A stretch of 64,000 nucleotides of DNA from Aphanothece sacrum FPU1 (GCF_003864295.1 NZ_BDQK01000007.1:59665-123664); one strand, 5' to 3'. Positions 9,556 to 19,577 are shown, numbered from the stretch's first letter. Notes: generated by a model not told the origin, from the letters alone. Numbers and translations are program-made.

Positions 9556-11517
9556 TTAAACCTCCCACCACTTTTGACTAAAGGGTTTTCGTCGGGCATT
9601 TGTGCCACAATGAATTTCACCCCGTCCTAAAAAGTAAGGTTCCCAATCATCAATAAAATGACAGGTAAATCCTAACCATTCTAAACTTTTTCGGACGAAA
9701 AGTTCTAGTTGACATTCCCCTTTAATTTTAGGGCCAAAAGGTTTAGGAATCGCTAAATGTTGATTTAAAACCAACATATTAACCATATTAGGTGAGAAAG
9801 TTTCGGCACGTTTTTTGTTACCTGCTGCTTGATATAAACCAGGAAGATCAATAATATCTTCTTCGGTTAATCCTAATTCCTTTTTCAAGATATCTCGATT
9901 CCAATTAATATAAGTTTGGAAACGAGCATTATCTTGTTTTAATTCCTCATCTTTGAGCAGTTCACTAACGGTAATTTTTCCCTGGCGACTTCTTAATCGC
10001 AAATTTCCTTGATCCTGATTTTCTAAGGTTCTTAAAACCTCATAATATTTGTCTGTATTGGCCATAATTAATTTAAAACCTTTTCCTGTCTTAACAGGAA
10101 CAAAAGTCATAAATTCATCAATGTGTCCTACATCTAACCAATCAGAAAATAATTCTACTGGACTTTGAATCTTTTGACCATAGAGAAAATCCCGAACAGT
10201 TTTCGCCATCTTCATCGAATATTGAGGTGCATTAGGATGATCTCCCCCAAACAAAATCCGTCCAAAAGGATAATTAACTCCATTAAATGTAACCGGAGGA
10301 CTTACTTCTAAATTACCAAAAGAATCTAAAGTAGTAGCATCTTTATTGAGTCGAGTTACATGACCAAAATCAGTTCCGAGAAGTTCTTCTTCGGCAAAAT
10401 CATCTAAACCGCGATCGCGGGGAGAATCTAAGACAACATACATGAAATGACCAGGACTTTCACTGTAACCGATTTCAATTTCATCTTGCATCCAGCGATC
10501 GCTACGATAAGGAAGGGGTGGCACAACTTCTAATTGTACGTTAGCTTCTCCTACAACTTGACGCAAATCTTCAATTAGATCACGATTTGAACCAGAAGAA
10601 GTGCGTAAAATATAGACAGTTTTAGGACTCAAAGTATTAGGAGTCATTATCCAAGGAGCAACTTCAAATCTAACCCGATCTGTGTACAATGTTTCATCAT
10701 CTTTAACTAATGACAAGTTAACAAAAATTTCACCATCAAAGTTACGATCTCGATAATGAAGTCCTTCTGCTGCTAAAAACAAATCCTTATAAGTATCTCG
10801 TTTTCTTAGTCTACCTTCTTTACGTCCAGGTCCAACTAATTCATGACTTCCAGAATCTAATTCATCAAAAATACGAACATAATTTGAATTTTTTGGACTA
10901 ACCCAGATAATTAACTCACATCCAGATGGGAGATCTTTCGGGCCAACTTGACGAACTACCATCAAGCTACAATCTCTTATATCTAGTAATCCATTGAGAC
11001 GAGAATCTTCATAATTAGATTCACGATAAGAAGAATCTACATCCAGATCACTATTAACTAAAAGTATAGCTCCATAACCATTTTTTCCGGCTTTCCAATC
11101 AGCTTTATGGGGGTTATTTTCTTCTACCACTCCATCTCGATCTGCATCTACATCTAAACAGATCTGCAAAACTGTAAAAGAAAGATTGTAGGTAGCGATA
11201 ATACGATCTTCCCCATCAAGTAAACTAATATCAAGAGTGCGATCATTTAATTTTTCGCTATAAGTATTAGCTTGTAGAATTAAAGGAGCGGAAAGATCTT
11301 CAGGAGAAAGGGATTTTTTTTGAGGTAGAGGAATCTCTGAATTAGACTTTCTTAGGGTTAATTCTCCCGTCATCTTAAGTTCAACTAAAACAGTCGAAGC
11401 AGAAAGGAGAGATTTAAGTGAAAGATTAATCGGTTCTCCTGTTACTAAGACATCTTGATGAACATAACGATTAACACGAGAATTCGAGGGAATGGGCGAA
11501 ATTTTTAGAGTTCTCAT
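9556..11517 (-). CDS. Protein-arginine deiminase (PAD family)
   Basis: PADs hydrolyse peptidyl-arginine to citrulline with calcium. The 653-residue product aligns by eye with the whole vertebrate enzyme. The middle domain has the calcium-binding block DVDADRDGVVEENNPHKADW (122-141) and GYGAILLVNSD. The catalytic domain has all four active residues: D345 in RWMQDE, H465 and D467 in VGHIDEF, and C637 in GEIHCGTNARR, close to D350/H471/D473/C645 of human PAD4. No signal peptide is visible, so it acts in the cytosol unless exported otherwise. Its neighbours are a vanadium haloperoxidase upstream and repeat DNA and vapBC downstream. A cyanobacterial origin of animal PADI genes has been proposed in the literature. 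Confidence 0.93.
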   Translation of the reverse strand: MRTLKISPIPSNSRVNRYVHQDVLVTGEPINLSLKSLLSASTVLVELKMTGELTLRKSNSEIPLPQKKSLSPEDLSAPLILQANTYSEKLNDRTLDISLLDGEDRIIATYNLSFTVLQICLDVDADRDGVVEENNPHKADWKAGKNGYGAILLVNSDLDVDSSYRESNYEDSRLNGLLDIRDCSLMVVRQVGPKDLPSGCELIIWVSPKNSNYVRIFDELDSGSHELVGPGRKEGRLRKRDTYKDLFLAAEGLHYRDRNFDGEIFVNLSLVKDDETLYTDRVRFEVAPWIMTPNTLSPKTVYILRTSSGSNRDLIEDLRQVVGEANVQLEVVPPLPYRSDRWMQDEIEIGYSESPGHFMYVVLDSPRDRGLDDFAEEELLGTDFGHVTRLNKDATTLDSFGNLEVSPPVTFNGVNYPFGRILFGGDHPNAPQYSMKMAKTVRDFLYGQKIQSPVELFSDWLDVGHIDEFMTFVPVKTGKGFKLIMANTDKYYEVLRTLENQDQGNLRLRSRQGKITVSELLKDEELKQDNARFQTYINWNRDILKKELGLTEEDIIDLPGLYQAAGNKKRAETFSPNMVNMLVLNQHLAIPKPFGPKIKGECQLELFVRKSLEWLGFTCHFIDDWEPYFLGRGEIHCGTNARRKPFSQKWWEV

Positions 11518-11712
11518 CAGGATTGTCCTAGAATTTGACTAATACTACAATATTTCTAACATCAAAATCGATCTGTTTAATTAATCAAAATCGTTGATAC
11601 AGTGGTAGCGTATCATAAAATTTACACGATAGGAAAAAATAATTGAGTTAATTTTTTTTCAGCATATTTTGAGATAAAAAAACACTTTGCCAATAGCATA
11701 AGTGTTCAAGTC

Positions 11713-11855
11713 GTAGGGGCGGGTTTTTTACAGGAGTTATGATGCTCACCAAAAGTTCCATAAACCCGCCCTTTTTCCCTGATTATAACCAAGATGTTCC
11801 ATAAACCCGTTCTTTTTCCCTGATTATAACCAAGATGTTCCATAAACCCGCCCGT
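11713..11855. repeat. Family A palindrome (copy 2) with a tandem duplication
   Basis: GTAGGGGCGGGTTTTTTAC (11713-11731) pairs with AAACCCGCCC at 11762-11771. The right arm is then repeated twice more: a unit of about 45 bp (TCCATAAACCCGccC...TGATTATAACCAAGATGT) recurs with its CATAAACCCG at about 11759, 11801 and 11841. The rest of the 361-bp gap (11518-11712) is AT-rich with no gene seen. Confidence 0.7.
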
Positions 11856-11878
11856 CTTCTTAGTAAAACCCTTGCTTT

Positions 11879-13102
11879 TTATACGGGTTGCAAAGACTGA
11901 GCAAAAACAAAATCAGCTAAGGCACTTCCTGACAAAAAGCCATGATCTCCATCCCATTGAAAATGAACGCCTAAATAAACTCGACTTCTGGCATTTTCTA
12001 GGGCAGCAGCCGTAAAACTATTAAAGGTACGTTTAACCCCTTCCACACTCGGATCATCCGTATCTGCTGTAAAGGTCACATTATCAGTGCCAAAAAAGTT
12101 ACGCATAATACCTGAATGGGCAGCCCCAAAAGTCGCATGACCAGAGACATAAGCGGGGAAAGGTGGACTAAACCGTTGTCCCTGTTGATTGACAGAAAGG
12201 GGTTGCCAGTTGGGATCAGCTTCGGTAAATAAATTCCCATCCGTATCAGCTAAACGAACGGCACTTTCTGGTCGCCACAAATCAATCTCAGAGGAATATT
12301 TCGCATCCCAAGCCACAATACCTGCATCGGCTAAAACGATACCCACCAAGGCGAATAAACGGGCAGTTTCAATGAGAGATAGGTTACGTTGTTGAGCAAC
12401 AATTTGGGTAATACGGTAAAGATGACCAGGGGGTTTATAGGTTCCATCGATATCATTGGCCCAGAAAAAAGCAATTTGGGTTTGTTCGGGGGTACGCGCT
12501 TGAGATGTGGCAGATCCCAACCGTTTCACCTCATTCAACTGAGCCGCATATTCAGCACTGCGTAACATGACTGCCTTGTTAGGATAGTTACCAGGTAGGG
12601 GAGGACGAAATTGAGTAATATTAAAGCCTGGGGTAAAGGGGGTTACACATGGCCATTGAGGGGTTAGAGCATCGCCAGAACCCGTTGGTCGCCAGTCTCC
12701 TGGTTTATTCCCTGGTGTGTAGCGTGGCAAAGCTTGAGAACCATCTCCTGTGCGCAGAGCAACGACCAGATCTCCAATAGTACGTCCAAAAGTCTCACCT
12801 GTGGTAGTTCCTATTCCTTCTAAAGAAACCTGAAGGGCCGCATCAAAATCATTAAAACGTTGAGGATAGACTTTAATTAATACCTGGTGCGCCGCATAAG
12901 CAGCCGCCGCTTCGGGTGATATTCCAGGATCAGGCGTGGGCAAACCGGACAAATAAGGCTGAAAAGCAGGGATATAACTGTTAATTACATCAAACATGGC
13001 AATGTGCATCATTGCACCAGCCCGCGCGATCGGACAGGGGGCCCCACCAATTTTACGAATGGCCTCTAACAAGACGTTATTCCATTCAATAATTACGTTC
13101 AT
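11879..13102 (-). CDS. Vanadium-dependent haloperoxidase
   Basis: The PAP2-superfamily protein carries all vanadate-pocket motifs of vanadium haloperoxidases: K268 followed by LWRPE (R277), the SGH triad at 320-322 in PAYVSGHATFG, and SRVYLGVH (373-380), where R374 and H380 would bind and ligate vanadate. These enzymes oxidise halides with hydrogen peroxide. The length of 407 suits the bacterial chloroperoxidase-like branch. No signal peptide is seen. It lies 361 bp upstream of the PAD gene on the same strand, with a repeat between them, so co-transcription is uncertain. Confidence 0.9.
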   Translation of the reverse strand: MNVIIEWNNVLLEAIRKIGGAPCPIARAGAMMHIAMFDVINSYIPAFQPYLSGLPTPDPGISPEAAAAYAAHQVLIKVYPQRFNDFDAALQVSLEGIGTTTGETFGRTIGDLVVALRTGDGSQALPRYTPGNKPGDWRPTGSGDALTPQWPCVTPFTPGFNITQFRPPLPGNYPNKAVMLRSAEYAAQLNEVKRLGSATSQARTPEQTQIAFFWANDIDGTYKPPGHLYRITQIVAQQRNLSLIETARLFALVGIVLADAGIVAWDAKYSSEIDLWRPESAVRLADTDGNLFTEADPNWQPLSVNQQGQRFSPPFPAYVSGHATFGAAHSGIMRNFFGTDNVTFTADTDDPSVEGVKRTFNSFTAAALENARSRVYLGVHFQWDGDHGFLSGSALADFVFAQSLQPV

Positions 13103-13466
13103 GAATTAACTCCTAAGTCAGATAAAAGATTAAATTCGGCTATGGCCATTTTAAATTGTGATTAAAATGGTTTTCTAGATCCTATAAATCTAGGACAAGA
13201 TCCCCTAAAAATAGGACAAAATTGCCTCTATCTCTCTCTAAAACAGCTTGAAAAATGGCATACTTTTATTGTTGCATTTTCACTGAGAAAACGACAACCG
13301 AAGTTTAGGAAGTTAAGCAAAAATCCTTAAACATCTTAAATTATCCTTGAGTACCCATTTTTTAGACAACATTATTCTTAAGTCTTTTTTCCGTTAAACT
13401 TAAATCAATTAACATCTAATGGCAGATTTTTGGTAAGATAGATTGTCTGTTTTTGGTAACTTCTAG
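13103..13466. other. Divergent intergenic region, haloperoxidase / TRAP
   Basis: This 364-bp AT-rich spacer lies between two divergent genes and must hold both promoters. Visible structure is limited to two near-direct copies of TCTAGGACAAGATCCCC / AAATAGGACAAAATTGCC around 13190-13225. No ORF or palindrome of note is seen. Confidence 0.4.
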
Positions 13467-14090
13467 ATGCACCAATCAAGAAAATTTCCTCAAATGCGAT
13501 CGCTGCTTAAGATTGCACATTGGATCGACAATTTCACCGAAAACTTAGGATTTCTCACTAACTGGGTTATTCTATTAACAGTTGGGGTCGGTTTTTTTAA
13601 CGTTGTTGCCCGTTATATTGGGCGTTTTATTAGTCTAAATTTATCTTCTAATCGTCTTATTGAACTACAATGGTATTTATTCTCCATTGCTTTTCTTTTA
13701 GGATTTGCTTATATTCTTAAACATGGAGAAAATGTCAGAGTTGATTTTTTGTATGCTCACTGGACTGAAAAACAAAAAGCATTAGCTGACTTTTTAGGAA
13801 CAATTATCTTTTTAATTCCCTTTTGTTTGTTGGGTATTTGGGTAACAATTAATCCAGTTTTACAGTCTTGGGGATATTTACCCAATGGAACTTGGGGAAC
13901 TTGGGAAATATCATCAGATGCCAATGGTTTACCCCGCGCACCTATTAAAACAATGATTCCCATTGGGTTATTATTATTATTGTTGCAAAGTATTTCTCAA
14001 GCCATCAAATATTTAGCGGTGGTATTAGGATATGAACAAGTGGCGGAACAAATTCGTCTAGAAACATCAGATTATACTAATATTGAATAG
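13467..14090 (+). CDS. TRAP transporter small permease subunit (DctQ-type)
   Basis: The four-helix membrane protein starts either at this ATG or at the internal ATG 13494 (MRSLLKIAHW). Hydrophobic segments fall at about 30-50, 70-90, 105-130 and 165-185. The signature ELQWYLFSIAFLLGFAYILKHGENVRVD is typical of the COG4665 branch of DctQ subunits. It bridges the binding protein and the large permease. It is followed after 9 bp by the DctM gene, so the two form an operon. The periplasmic partner is the minus-strand gene at 7148-8266. Confidence 0.92.
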   Translation: MHQSRKFPQMRSLLKIAHWIDNFTENLGFLTNWVILLTVGVGFFNVVARYIGRFISLNLSSNRLIELQWYLFSIAFLLGFAYILKHGENVRVDFLYAHWTEKQKALADFLGTIIFLIPFCLLGIWVTINPVLQSWGYLPNGTWGTWEISSDANGLPRAPIKTMIPIGLLLLLLQSISQAIKYLAVVLGYEQVAEQIRLETSDYTNIE

Positions 14091-14099
14091 GTTAAAATT

Positions 14100-15446
14100 A
14101 TGGGTTATGAATGGTTAGCCATTCTCATGTTTGTTGGCTTTTTCTTCATTTTAATGACAGGTTATCCTGTTGCTTTCTCTTTTGCTGGAACTGCCATTCT
14201 TTTTGGTTTAATAGGGTTATCTGTTGGCGCATTTGATCTCAACCGACTATTATTATTACCGAATGTTTGGTTCGGTACAATGTCTAATTTTACCTTATTA
14301 GCTATCCCTTATTTTATCTTTTTAGGTTCAGTTCTCGAAAAATCAGGATTAGCTGAAGAATTATTAGAAACTATCGGCATGATTTTAGGAAGATTAAGGG
14401 GAGGACTTGCCTTAGCTGTGGTCATTGTTGGCACACTTTTAGCTGCGACAACTGGGGTAGTTGCTGCTACAGTTATTGTCATGGGAATGTTATCTTTACC
14501 TGTTATGATACGCTATGGTTATGATAAAAAATTAGCAGCAGGAGTAATTGTTGCATCAGGAACATTAGCCCAATTAATTCCCCCTAGTTTAGTATTAGTA
14601 ATTCTCAGTGATCAATTAGGGGTTTCTGTCGGTGACTTATTTTTAGGTGCGTTGATTCCTGGGTTAATGTTATCCGGTTCTTACATACTTTATATTTTGG
14701 GTTTATCTATCGTTAGTCCTGAAAAAGTACCCCCTTTACCTCCAGAAATTATTCCCTTAAAGGGCCAGGCGTTAATTAGACAGATTTTTAAGGCAGTTGT
14801 GCCTCCAATTTTGTTAATTTTTATTGTTTTAGGTAGTATTTTCTTTGGGTTAGCAACTCCTACAGAAGCAGGTGCAGTCGGAGCAGTTGGGGCTTGTTTT
14901 CTGGCTTTTTTAAATAGAAGATTAACCCCTCAACTGATTAAAGATGCTTCCCACGCAACGGCGGTTATTACTGCTTTAGTTGTGATGATTTTATTCTGTT
15001 CTTCTTTGTTTAGTTTAGTCTTTGATGACTTAGGGGGTAAAACGTTAATTACTAGCTTATTAACAGGTCTTCCAGGAGGCAAATTCAGCTTTTTAATTGT
15101 TAGTAATATCGCTATTTTTTTGTTAGGTGTTTTTCTCGAATTCATCGAAATTTGTTTTATTGCCATGCCTTTATTTGTACCAGCAGCCCAAGCTTTAGGA
15201 ATTGATATGGTCTGGTTTGGTGTAGTAATAGCGATTAATTTACAAACGGCTTTTATTTCGCCTCCAGTCGGTTTTTCTCTGTTTTATTTACAAAGTGTTG
15301 CCCCTAAAGAAGTGAGTACCCTAGACATTCATAAAAGTGCGCTTCCCTTTATGGTTATACAATTTATTATCTTGGTTATTGTGATGTTATTTCCTCAAAC
15401 TGTACGTTGGTTAATTGAACTTTCTTCCGCTACAGGTGTTTCCTAA
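14100..15446 (+). CDS. TRAP transporter large permease subunit (DctM-type)
   Basis: The 448-residue protein has about twelve hydrophobic segments and DctM hallmarks: [11 protein letters not shown] near residue 20, the LAAATGVVAAT-like helix hairpin ([18 protein letters not shown]), and the second hairpin [18 protein letters not shown] near residue 340. It uses the sodium or proton gradient to import the solute bound by the DctP protein. It is intact and ends shortly before a dispersed repeat region. Its group (COG4664) matches that of the DctQ and DctP proteins here, supporting one transporter. Confidence 0.94.
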   Translation: MGYEWLAILMFVGFFFILMTGYPVAFSFAGTAILFGLIGLSVGAFDLNRLLLLPNVWFGTMSNFTLLAIPYFIFLGSVLEKSGLAEELLETIGMILGRLRGGLALAVVIVGTLLAATTGVVAATVIVMGMLSLPVMIRYGYDKKLAAGVIVASGTLAQLIPPSLVLVILSDQLGVSVGDLFLGALIPGLMLSGSYILYILGLSIVSPEKVPPLPPEIIPLKGQALIRQIFKAVVPPILLIFIVLGSIFFGLATPTEAGAVGAVGACFLAFLNRRLTPQLIKDASHATAVITALVVMILFCSSLFSLVFDDLGGKTLITSLLTGLPGGKFSFLIVSNIAIFLLGVFLEFIEICFIAMPLFVPAAQALGIDMVWFGVVIAINLQTAFISPPVGFSLFYLQSVAPKEVSTLDIHKSALPFMVIQFIILVIVMLFPQTVRWLIELSSATGVS

Positions 15447-15497
15447 TTTGAAAGTAGGCACAAAACACAATGTTCATTGATGTTAACTTAAACCCAA

Positions 15498-15612
15498 AAA
15501 GCTTATTAGATAAACTGTAGTAGGATGGGTTAGCGCAGCGTAACCCATCACCAGAAGATAATATATGATGGGTTACGGCACTTGGTTCTCTAAATTTTGG
15601 TTAGGTTCCGTA
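15498..15612 (+). repeat. Dispersed repeat, family B (copy 1)
   Basis: This stretch holds GTAGGATGGGTTAGCGC and two further inverted GGGTTA/TAACCC pairs, beginning at AGCTTATTAGATAAA and running to GGTTAGGTTCCG. An inverted copy of the same element, with the same outer flank, lies at 19428-19577. A shorter CCCCTAC palindrome follows at about 15610-15643. No gene is seen in the rest of 15447-15831. Confidence 0.8.
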
Positions 15613-15831
15613 GGGGTTTAACATTGTTAAACCCCTACAATTCAGGTTTTATAGGACTTACGCAAAAAATAGTTAAATACGCTATAAATAGTGAGATGCG
15701 TTGGGAACACATCCTACGTTTAGTGTCCTTGCGTCAGTCCTATTTTATTAAGAAAAATCGATGACTTTGAGGATAGCTAACCATTCATTCGTTATGATTA
15801 AACAGTATCATTCCCAACTACCTAAAAATTA

Positions 15832-16725
15832 ATGCTAAAATACGCTTATTATCCTGGCTGTGTTGCTCAAGGAGCCTGTAGTGAATTGTATTTATCTACT
15901 GCTGTATTAACTCAAGCTCTTGATATAGAATTAATTGAGTTAAAAAAAGCGGCTTGTTGTGGTTCAGGAACCTACAAAGAAGACTCTCAACTATTAGAAG
16001 ATACGGTTAATGCTCGTAATATTGCCTTAGCTGAATCTCTTAATCTTCCTCTATTAACTCATTGTAGTACCTGTCAAGGGGTTATTGGTCATGTTGATGA
16101 ACGTCTTAAAGAAGCACAAAAAAATGATCCTGCTTACCTTGAACAAGTTAATGGTTACTTAAAAAAAGAACATTGTTCTCCCTATAAAGGAACCACAGAA
16201 GTTAAACATTTATTATGGGCATTAGTAGCAGATTATGGACTTGATAAACTTAAAGAAAAAGTTAAAAATAAACTAACTGGATTAAATTGTGCGGCATTTT
16301 ATGGCTGTTACTTATTACGTTCTCAAGATAATCTTGCTTATGATAATCCCTTTCAACCTGAATCATTAGAGAATGTTTTTCGCACAGTAGGTGCTAATCC
16401 TATTTATTATAAAGGAAGAACTCAATGTTGTGGTTGGCCCCTTTCAAGTTATGCGACTGAACAATCATTTAAGATGGCAGGAAATCATCTTCAAGAAGCC
16501 ATTGAAGCAGGAGCAGATTGTTTAGTAACTCCTTGTCCTTTATGTCACTTAAATCTCGAATCTCGACAACCAGAAATAGAAAAAGTGATCGGCAAAAAAT
16601 TAAAATTACCTGTCTTACATTTACCTCAATTAGTTGCATTAGCTTTGGGAATTTCTCCCGACAAATTAGGTTTAAATCGTCATGTTGTTTCAAATAAACC
16701 AATCTTAGAAAAGTTAGGATTATAG
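15832..16725 (+). CDS. HdrB-like iron-sulfur protein (CoB-CoM heterodisulfide reductase B family)
   Basis: The 297-residue protein has the two cysteine-rich CCG domains of HdrB: CCG at 42-44 with C10 and the C78/C81 pair, and CCG at 199-201 with C153/C159 and C230/C235/C238. In HdrB such cysteines hold noncubane 4Fe-4S clusters that reduce disulfides. Cyanobacteria lack methanogenesis. The homologue is sometimes annotated as a succinate dehydrogenase C-type subunit, so the electron acceptor is uncertain. It is followed after 11 bp by acylphosphatase. Confidence 0.88.
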   Translation: MLKYAYYPGCVAQGACSELYLSTAVLTQALDIELIELKKAACCGSGTYKEDSQLLEDTVNARNIALAESLNLPLLTHCSTCQGVIGHVDERLKEAQKNDPAYLEQVNGYLKKEHCSPYKGTTEVKHLLWALVADYGLDKLKEKVKNKLTGLNCAAFYGCYLLRSQDNLAYDNPFQPESLENVFRTVGANPIYYKGRTQCCGWPLSSYATEQSFKMAGNHLQEAIEAGADCLVTPCPLCHLNLESRQPEIEKVIGKKLKLPVLHLPQLVALALGISPDKLGLNRHVVSNKPILEKLGL

Positions 16726-16736
16726 TTATTAAAATC

Positions 16737-17021
16737 ATGATAAATACCAAAATTATTTGTGTTCATGTGTTTATTTCTGGGAAAGTTCAAGGAGTTGGTT
16801 ATCGTTATTCAACGGTAAAAGAAGCACAAAAATTAGGACTAACAGGATGGGTGCGTAATTTAAGTGATGGTCGTGTTGAGGCAGTTTTTGAAGGGGATCA
16901 ACTAAAGGTTGATAAAATGATTAAATGGTGTTATATAGGTACAAAAACTGCAAATGTAACTGAGGTTGAGCTAGAGAAAAAAGAGCCAGAATTTAGTCAA
17001 GAGTTTGAGGTTATATATTAA
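16737..17021 (+). CDS. acyP: Acylphosphatase
   Basis: The small enzyme hydrolyses acyl phosphates such as acetyl phosphate or carbamoyl phosphate. The 94-residue sequence has the catalytic arginine R23 in GKVQGVGYRYS and asparagine N41 in VRNLSDGRVEA, both at the standard positions. It begins 11 bp after the HdrB-like gene, so it is probably co-transcribed with it. No frameshift or truncation is seen. Confidence 0.96.
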   Translation: MINTKIICVHVFISGKVQGVGYRYSTVKEAQKLGLTGWVRNLSDGRVEAVFEGDQLKVDKMIKWCYIGTKTANVTEVELEKKEPEFSQEFEVIY

Positions 17022-17099
17022 GAAAATCAGCGTTTATTACTGTAAAATAAAATTTAATTAGAGCAGACATTTTCTCATGTTTTGCTCATACATTCTGTA

Positions 17100-17222
17100 T
17101 CTTTGGGTTCTATCGGACAAACTATGCTAAATTAATAATTAATGACAGACTCAAGTCTGATCCTATAAAGACTAAGTCCGCCTGCGCGGACACCCATTCT
17201 AGGTTGCGTAGGCAACATTTGT
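17100..17222 (+). repeat. Dispersed composite repeat, family C (copy 1)
   Basis: The element runs from GGTTCTATCGGACAAACTATG through ATCCTATAAAGAC, a TCCGCCTGCGCGGA hairpin and AGGTTGCGTAGGCAAC to TTTGTTTG. An inverted and more palindromic copy lies at 42330-42512. It occupies the spacer between acyP and the dnaK terminator. Confidence 0.7.
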
Positions 17223-17244
17223 TTGTAGACCTTAACTATATCTT

Positions 17245-17272
17245 AAAAAAAGAGCGTCATTATTGACGCTCT
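17245..17272 (-). terminator. dnaK intrinsic terminator
   Basis: A perfect 9-bp stem (AGAGCGTCA at 17251-17259, TGACGCTCT at 17264-17272) with a 4-base loop is followed on the minus strand by a run of seven T. It lies about 60 bp after the dnaK stop. Confidence 0.85.
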
Positions 17273-17332
17273 CTACACCGATAAATTAAGTTAAACTATC
17301 TTAAATGTCCCGATTTTAGAGAATAAAATCAG

Positions 17333-19243
17333 TTACTTGGTTTCGGAAAATTCGGCATCAATGACATCATCTCCACCCTCAGAAGAACCACCGCTACTGG
17401 GACTACCATCAGCACCAGGAGTAGGGCCGGTGGGGCCTCCAGCTTGTTGATACATACTCGTACCGATGCTGTATAGGGTTTGTTGTAACTCCTCGGTTAA
17501 AGTTTTGATCTTGTCGTCATTATCTTGGGCGATCGCTTCTTTGAGGTCTTTAATTAATCCTTCTACCTTAGTTTTATCAGCCCCAGAGATTTTATCAGCA
17601 AGTTCACTAAGTTGTTTCTCAGCTTGATAAACTAAAGAATCAGCCTGATTTTTACGATCAATTTTCTCCCGTCGTTCTTTATCGGCAGAAGCATTGGCTT
17701 CAGCTTCTTTCACCATGCGCTCAACTTCTAGATCAGGTAAAGTAGAAGCCCCAGTAATACTGATAGACTGTTCTTTTCCTGTTCCTTTATCTTTGGCAGT
17801 AACATTGAGAATACCGTCAGCATTAATATCAAATGTTACCTCAATTTGAGGAACGCCACGAGGCGCAGGAGGAATACCATCTAAACGGAACAAACCTAAG
17901 TCTTTGTTATCTTTGGCCATTTCCCGTTCCCCTTGCAGAACGTGAATTTCTACATTGGTTTGACCATCAACTGCGGTTGAGAAGACTTCTGAGTTTTTCT
18001 TGGGGATGGTGGTATTACGCTGAATAATTTTAGTCATGACACCGCCTAAAGTTTCTACCCCAAGAGACAGAGGAGTCACGTCTAATAGGAGGATATCTTT
18101 AACTTCTCCTGCTAATACACCCCCTTGAATGGCTGCACCTACTGCTACGACTTCATCAGGGTTAACGCTTTGGTTGGGGTCTTTGCCTAAAACTTTTTTG
18201 ACTAATTCTTGTACGGCGGGAATACGAGTAGAACCCCCAACGAGAACCACTTCATCAATATCACTGTTACTGACTTTGGCATCCCGCATGGCATTTTCCA
18301 CGGGAATACGACTACGATCAATTAAGTCAGAACAAAGTTCTTCAAATTTAGCTCTGGTTAGGGTTGTATTGAGGTGTTTAGGCCCTTCAGCAGTAGCTGT
18401 AATGAAGGGTAGGTTAATTTCTGCTTGGGTGACTCCAGAAAGTTCGATTTTGGCTTTTTCGGCGGCTTCGGTGAGACGCTGTAAAGCTTGTTTATCTTGT
18501 CGAAGTTGGATACCTTCATTTTTTTTGAAGTCTTCGGCTAAGTAGTCTACAATTTTTTTGTCAAAGTCGTCTCCCCCTAAGTGGGTATCCCCAGAGGTAG
18601 CTAATACTTCAAATACACCGTCACCTACTTCTAGGATAGATACGTCAAAAGTACCACCCCCTAAGTCAAAGACTAAGATTGTTTCGTTACTTTTTTTGTC
18701 TAAACCGTAGGCTAAAGAAGCGGCTGTTGGTTCGTTAATAATACGTTTAACTTCAATTCCAGCAATTTTCCCGGCATCTTTTGTGGCTTGACGTTGGGAG
18801 TCGTTAAAATAAGCGGGAACGGTAATTACTGCTTCAGTAACTTTTTCCCCTAGATATTTACTGGCATCATCGACTAATTTTCTCAGGACTTGGGCCGAAA
18901 TTTCTTCGGGGGCAAATTGTTTGCCTTGAACCGGACAATCTAATTTAACATTGCCATTGCCATCCCGTAGTACCTGATAAGAGACTTCGGTGGTTTCGGT
19001 GGTTACTTCGTCGTGTTTACGTCCAATGAAGCGTTTAACCGAATAAAAGGTGTTTTGTGTGTTCATTACCGCTTGACGCTTAGCAATGTTTCCTACTAAG
19101 AGTTCGCCATTTTTGGTATAAGCTACTACTGATGGAGTAGTCCTAGCACCTTCTGCATTGGCTATTACGGTGGGTTTTCCTCCTTCCATTACGGCCACAC
19201 AAGAGTTTGTGGTACCTAAATCAATGCCTACAATTTTTCCCAT
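17333..19243 (-). CDS. dnaK: Hsp70 chaperone DnaK
   Basis: The cytosolic ATP-driven chaperone is 636 residues long. The nucleotide-binding domain has [32 protein letters not shown] and [13 protein letters not shown]. The substrate domain follows from about residue 390 ([17 protein letters not shown]). The C-terminal tail is Gly/Ser-rich and ends [15 protein letters not shown], close to the EEVD-like ends of bacterial DnaK. It resembles the essential DnaK2 type of cyanobacteria. No grpE or dnaJ is adjacent. No CIRCE operator (TTAGCACTC-N9-GAGTGCTAA) is seen upstream. Confidence 0.97.
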   Translation of the reverse strand: MGKIVGIDLGTTNSCVAVMEGGKPTVIANAEGARTTPSVVAYTKNGELLVGNIAKRQAVMNTQNTFYSVKRFIGRKHDEVTTETTEVSYQVLRDGNGNVKLDCPVQGKQFAPEEISAQVLRKLVDDASKYLGEKVTEAVITVPAYFNDSQRQATKDAGKIAGIEVKRIINEPTAASLAYGLDKKSNETILVFDLGGGTFDVSILEVGDGVFEVLATSGDTHLGGDDFDKKIVDYLAEDFKKNEGIQLRQDKQALQRLTEAAEKAKIELSGVTQAEINLPFITATAEGPKHLNTTLTRAKFEELCSDLIDRSRIPVENAMRDAKVSNSDIDEVVLVGGSTRIPAVQELVKKVLGKDPNQSVNPDEVVAVGAAIQGGVLAGEVKDILLLDVTPLSLGVETLGGVMTKIIQRNTTIPKKNSEVFSTAVDGQTNVEIHVLQGEREMAKDNKDLGLFRLDGIPPAPRGVPQIEVTFDINADGILNVTAKDKGTGKEQSISITGASTLPDLEVERMVKEAEANASADKERREKIDRKNQADSLVYQAEKQLSELADKISGADKTKVEGLIKDLKEAIAQDNDDKIKTLTEELQQTLYSIGTSMYQQAGGPTGPTPGADGSPSSGGSSEGGDDVIDAEFSETK

Positions 19244-19427
19244 ATATCTACTCCAAGATCACTATAACAACTACTGGAATCGGTTTTTTTGTAAGTACAT
19301 AAAATAACAGGCTCAAGATCAATCCAGTTACTCATATCTATAGTGACGGTCAGGGGTCGTTATTAGGTAGTGTAGTTTTCCGAACCTGTTTTGACGGGTT
19401 TTGAGGGGAGTGGGGAGTAGGGAGCAG

Positions 19428-19577
19428 ATTGTAGGATGGGTTAGGCACAGCTATTTGAAGGAACATAACCGAAATTTAGGGAACCAAGTGCCGTAACCCA
19501 TCATTTATCATCTTCTGGTGATGGGTTACGCGGCCCTAACCCATCCTACAAGTTTTATCTAATAAGCTATTCGCTCA
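19428..19577 (-). repeat. Dispersed repeat, family B (copy 2, inverted)
   Basis: The reverse complement matches 15498-15612: AGCTTATTAGATAAAAC, GTAGGATGGGTTAG, the CATCACCAGAAGAT segment and GGTTCCCTAAATTTCGGTTA. It lies in the 576-bp gap between the divergent dnaK and GH57 genes. The remainder of the gap is AT-rich and would hold both promoters. Confidence 0.8.

Noticed and set aside
15447..15831. tRNA gene within the GC-rich palindromes
   Set aside because: There are no anticodon or T-loop features; the stems belong to repeat family B.
17833..18545. Plus-strand frames opposite dnaK
   Set aside because: They are antisense shadows of a highly conserved, codon-biased gene.
19244..19427. CIRCE/HrcA operator upstream of dnaK
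   Set aside because: No TTAGCACTC-N9-GAGTGCTAA match is present.
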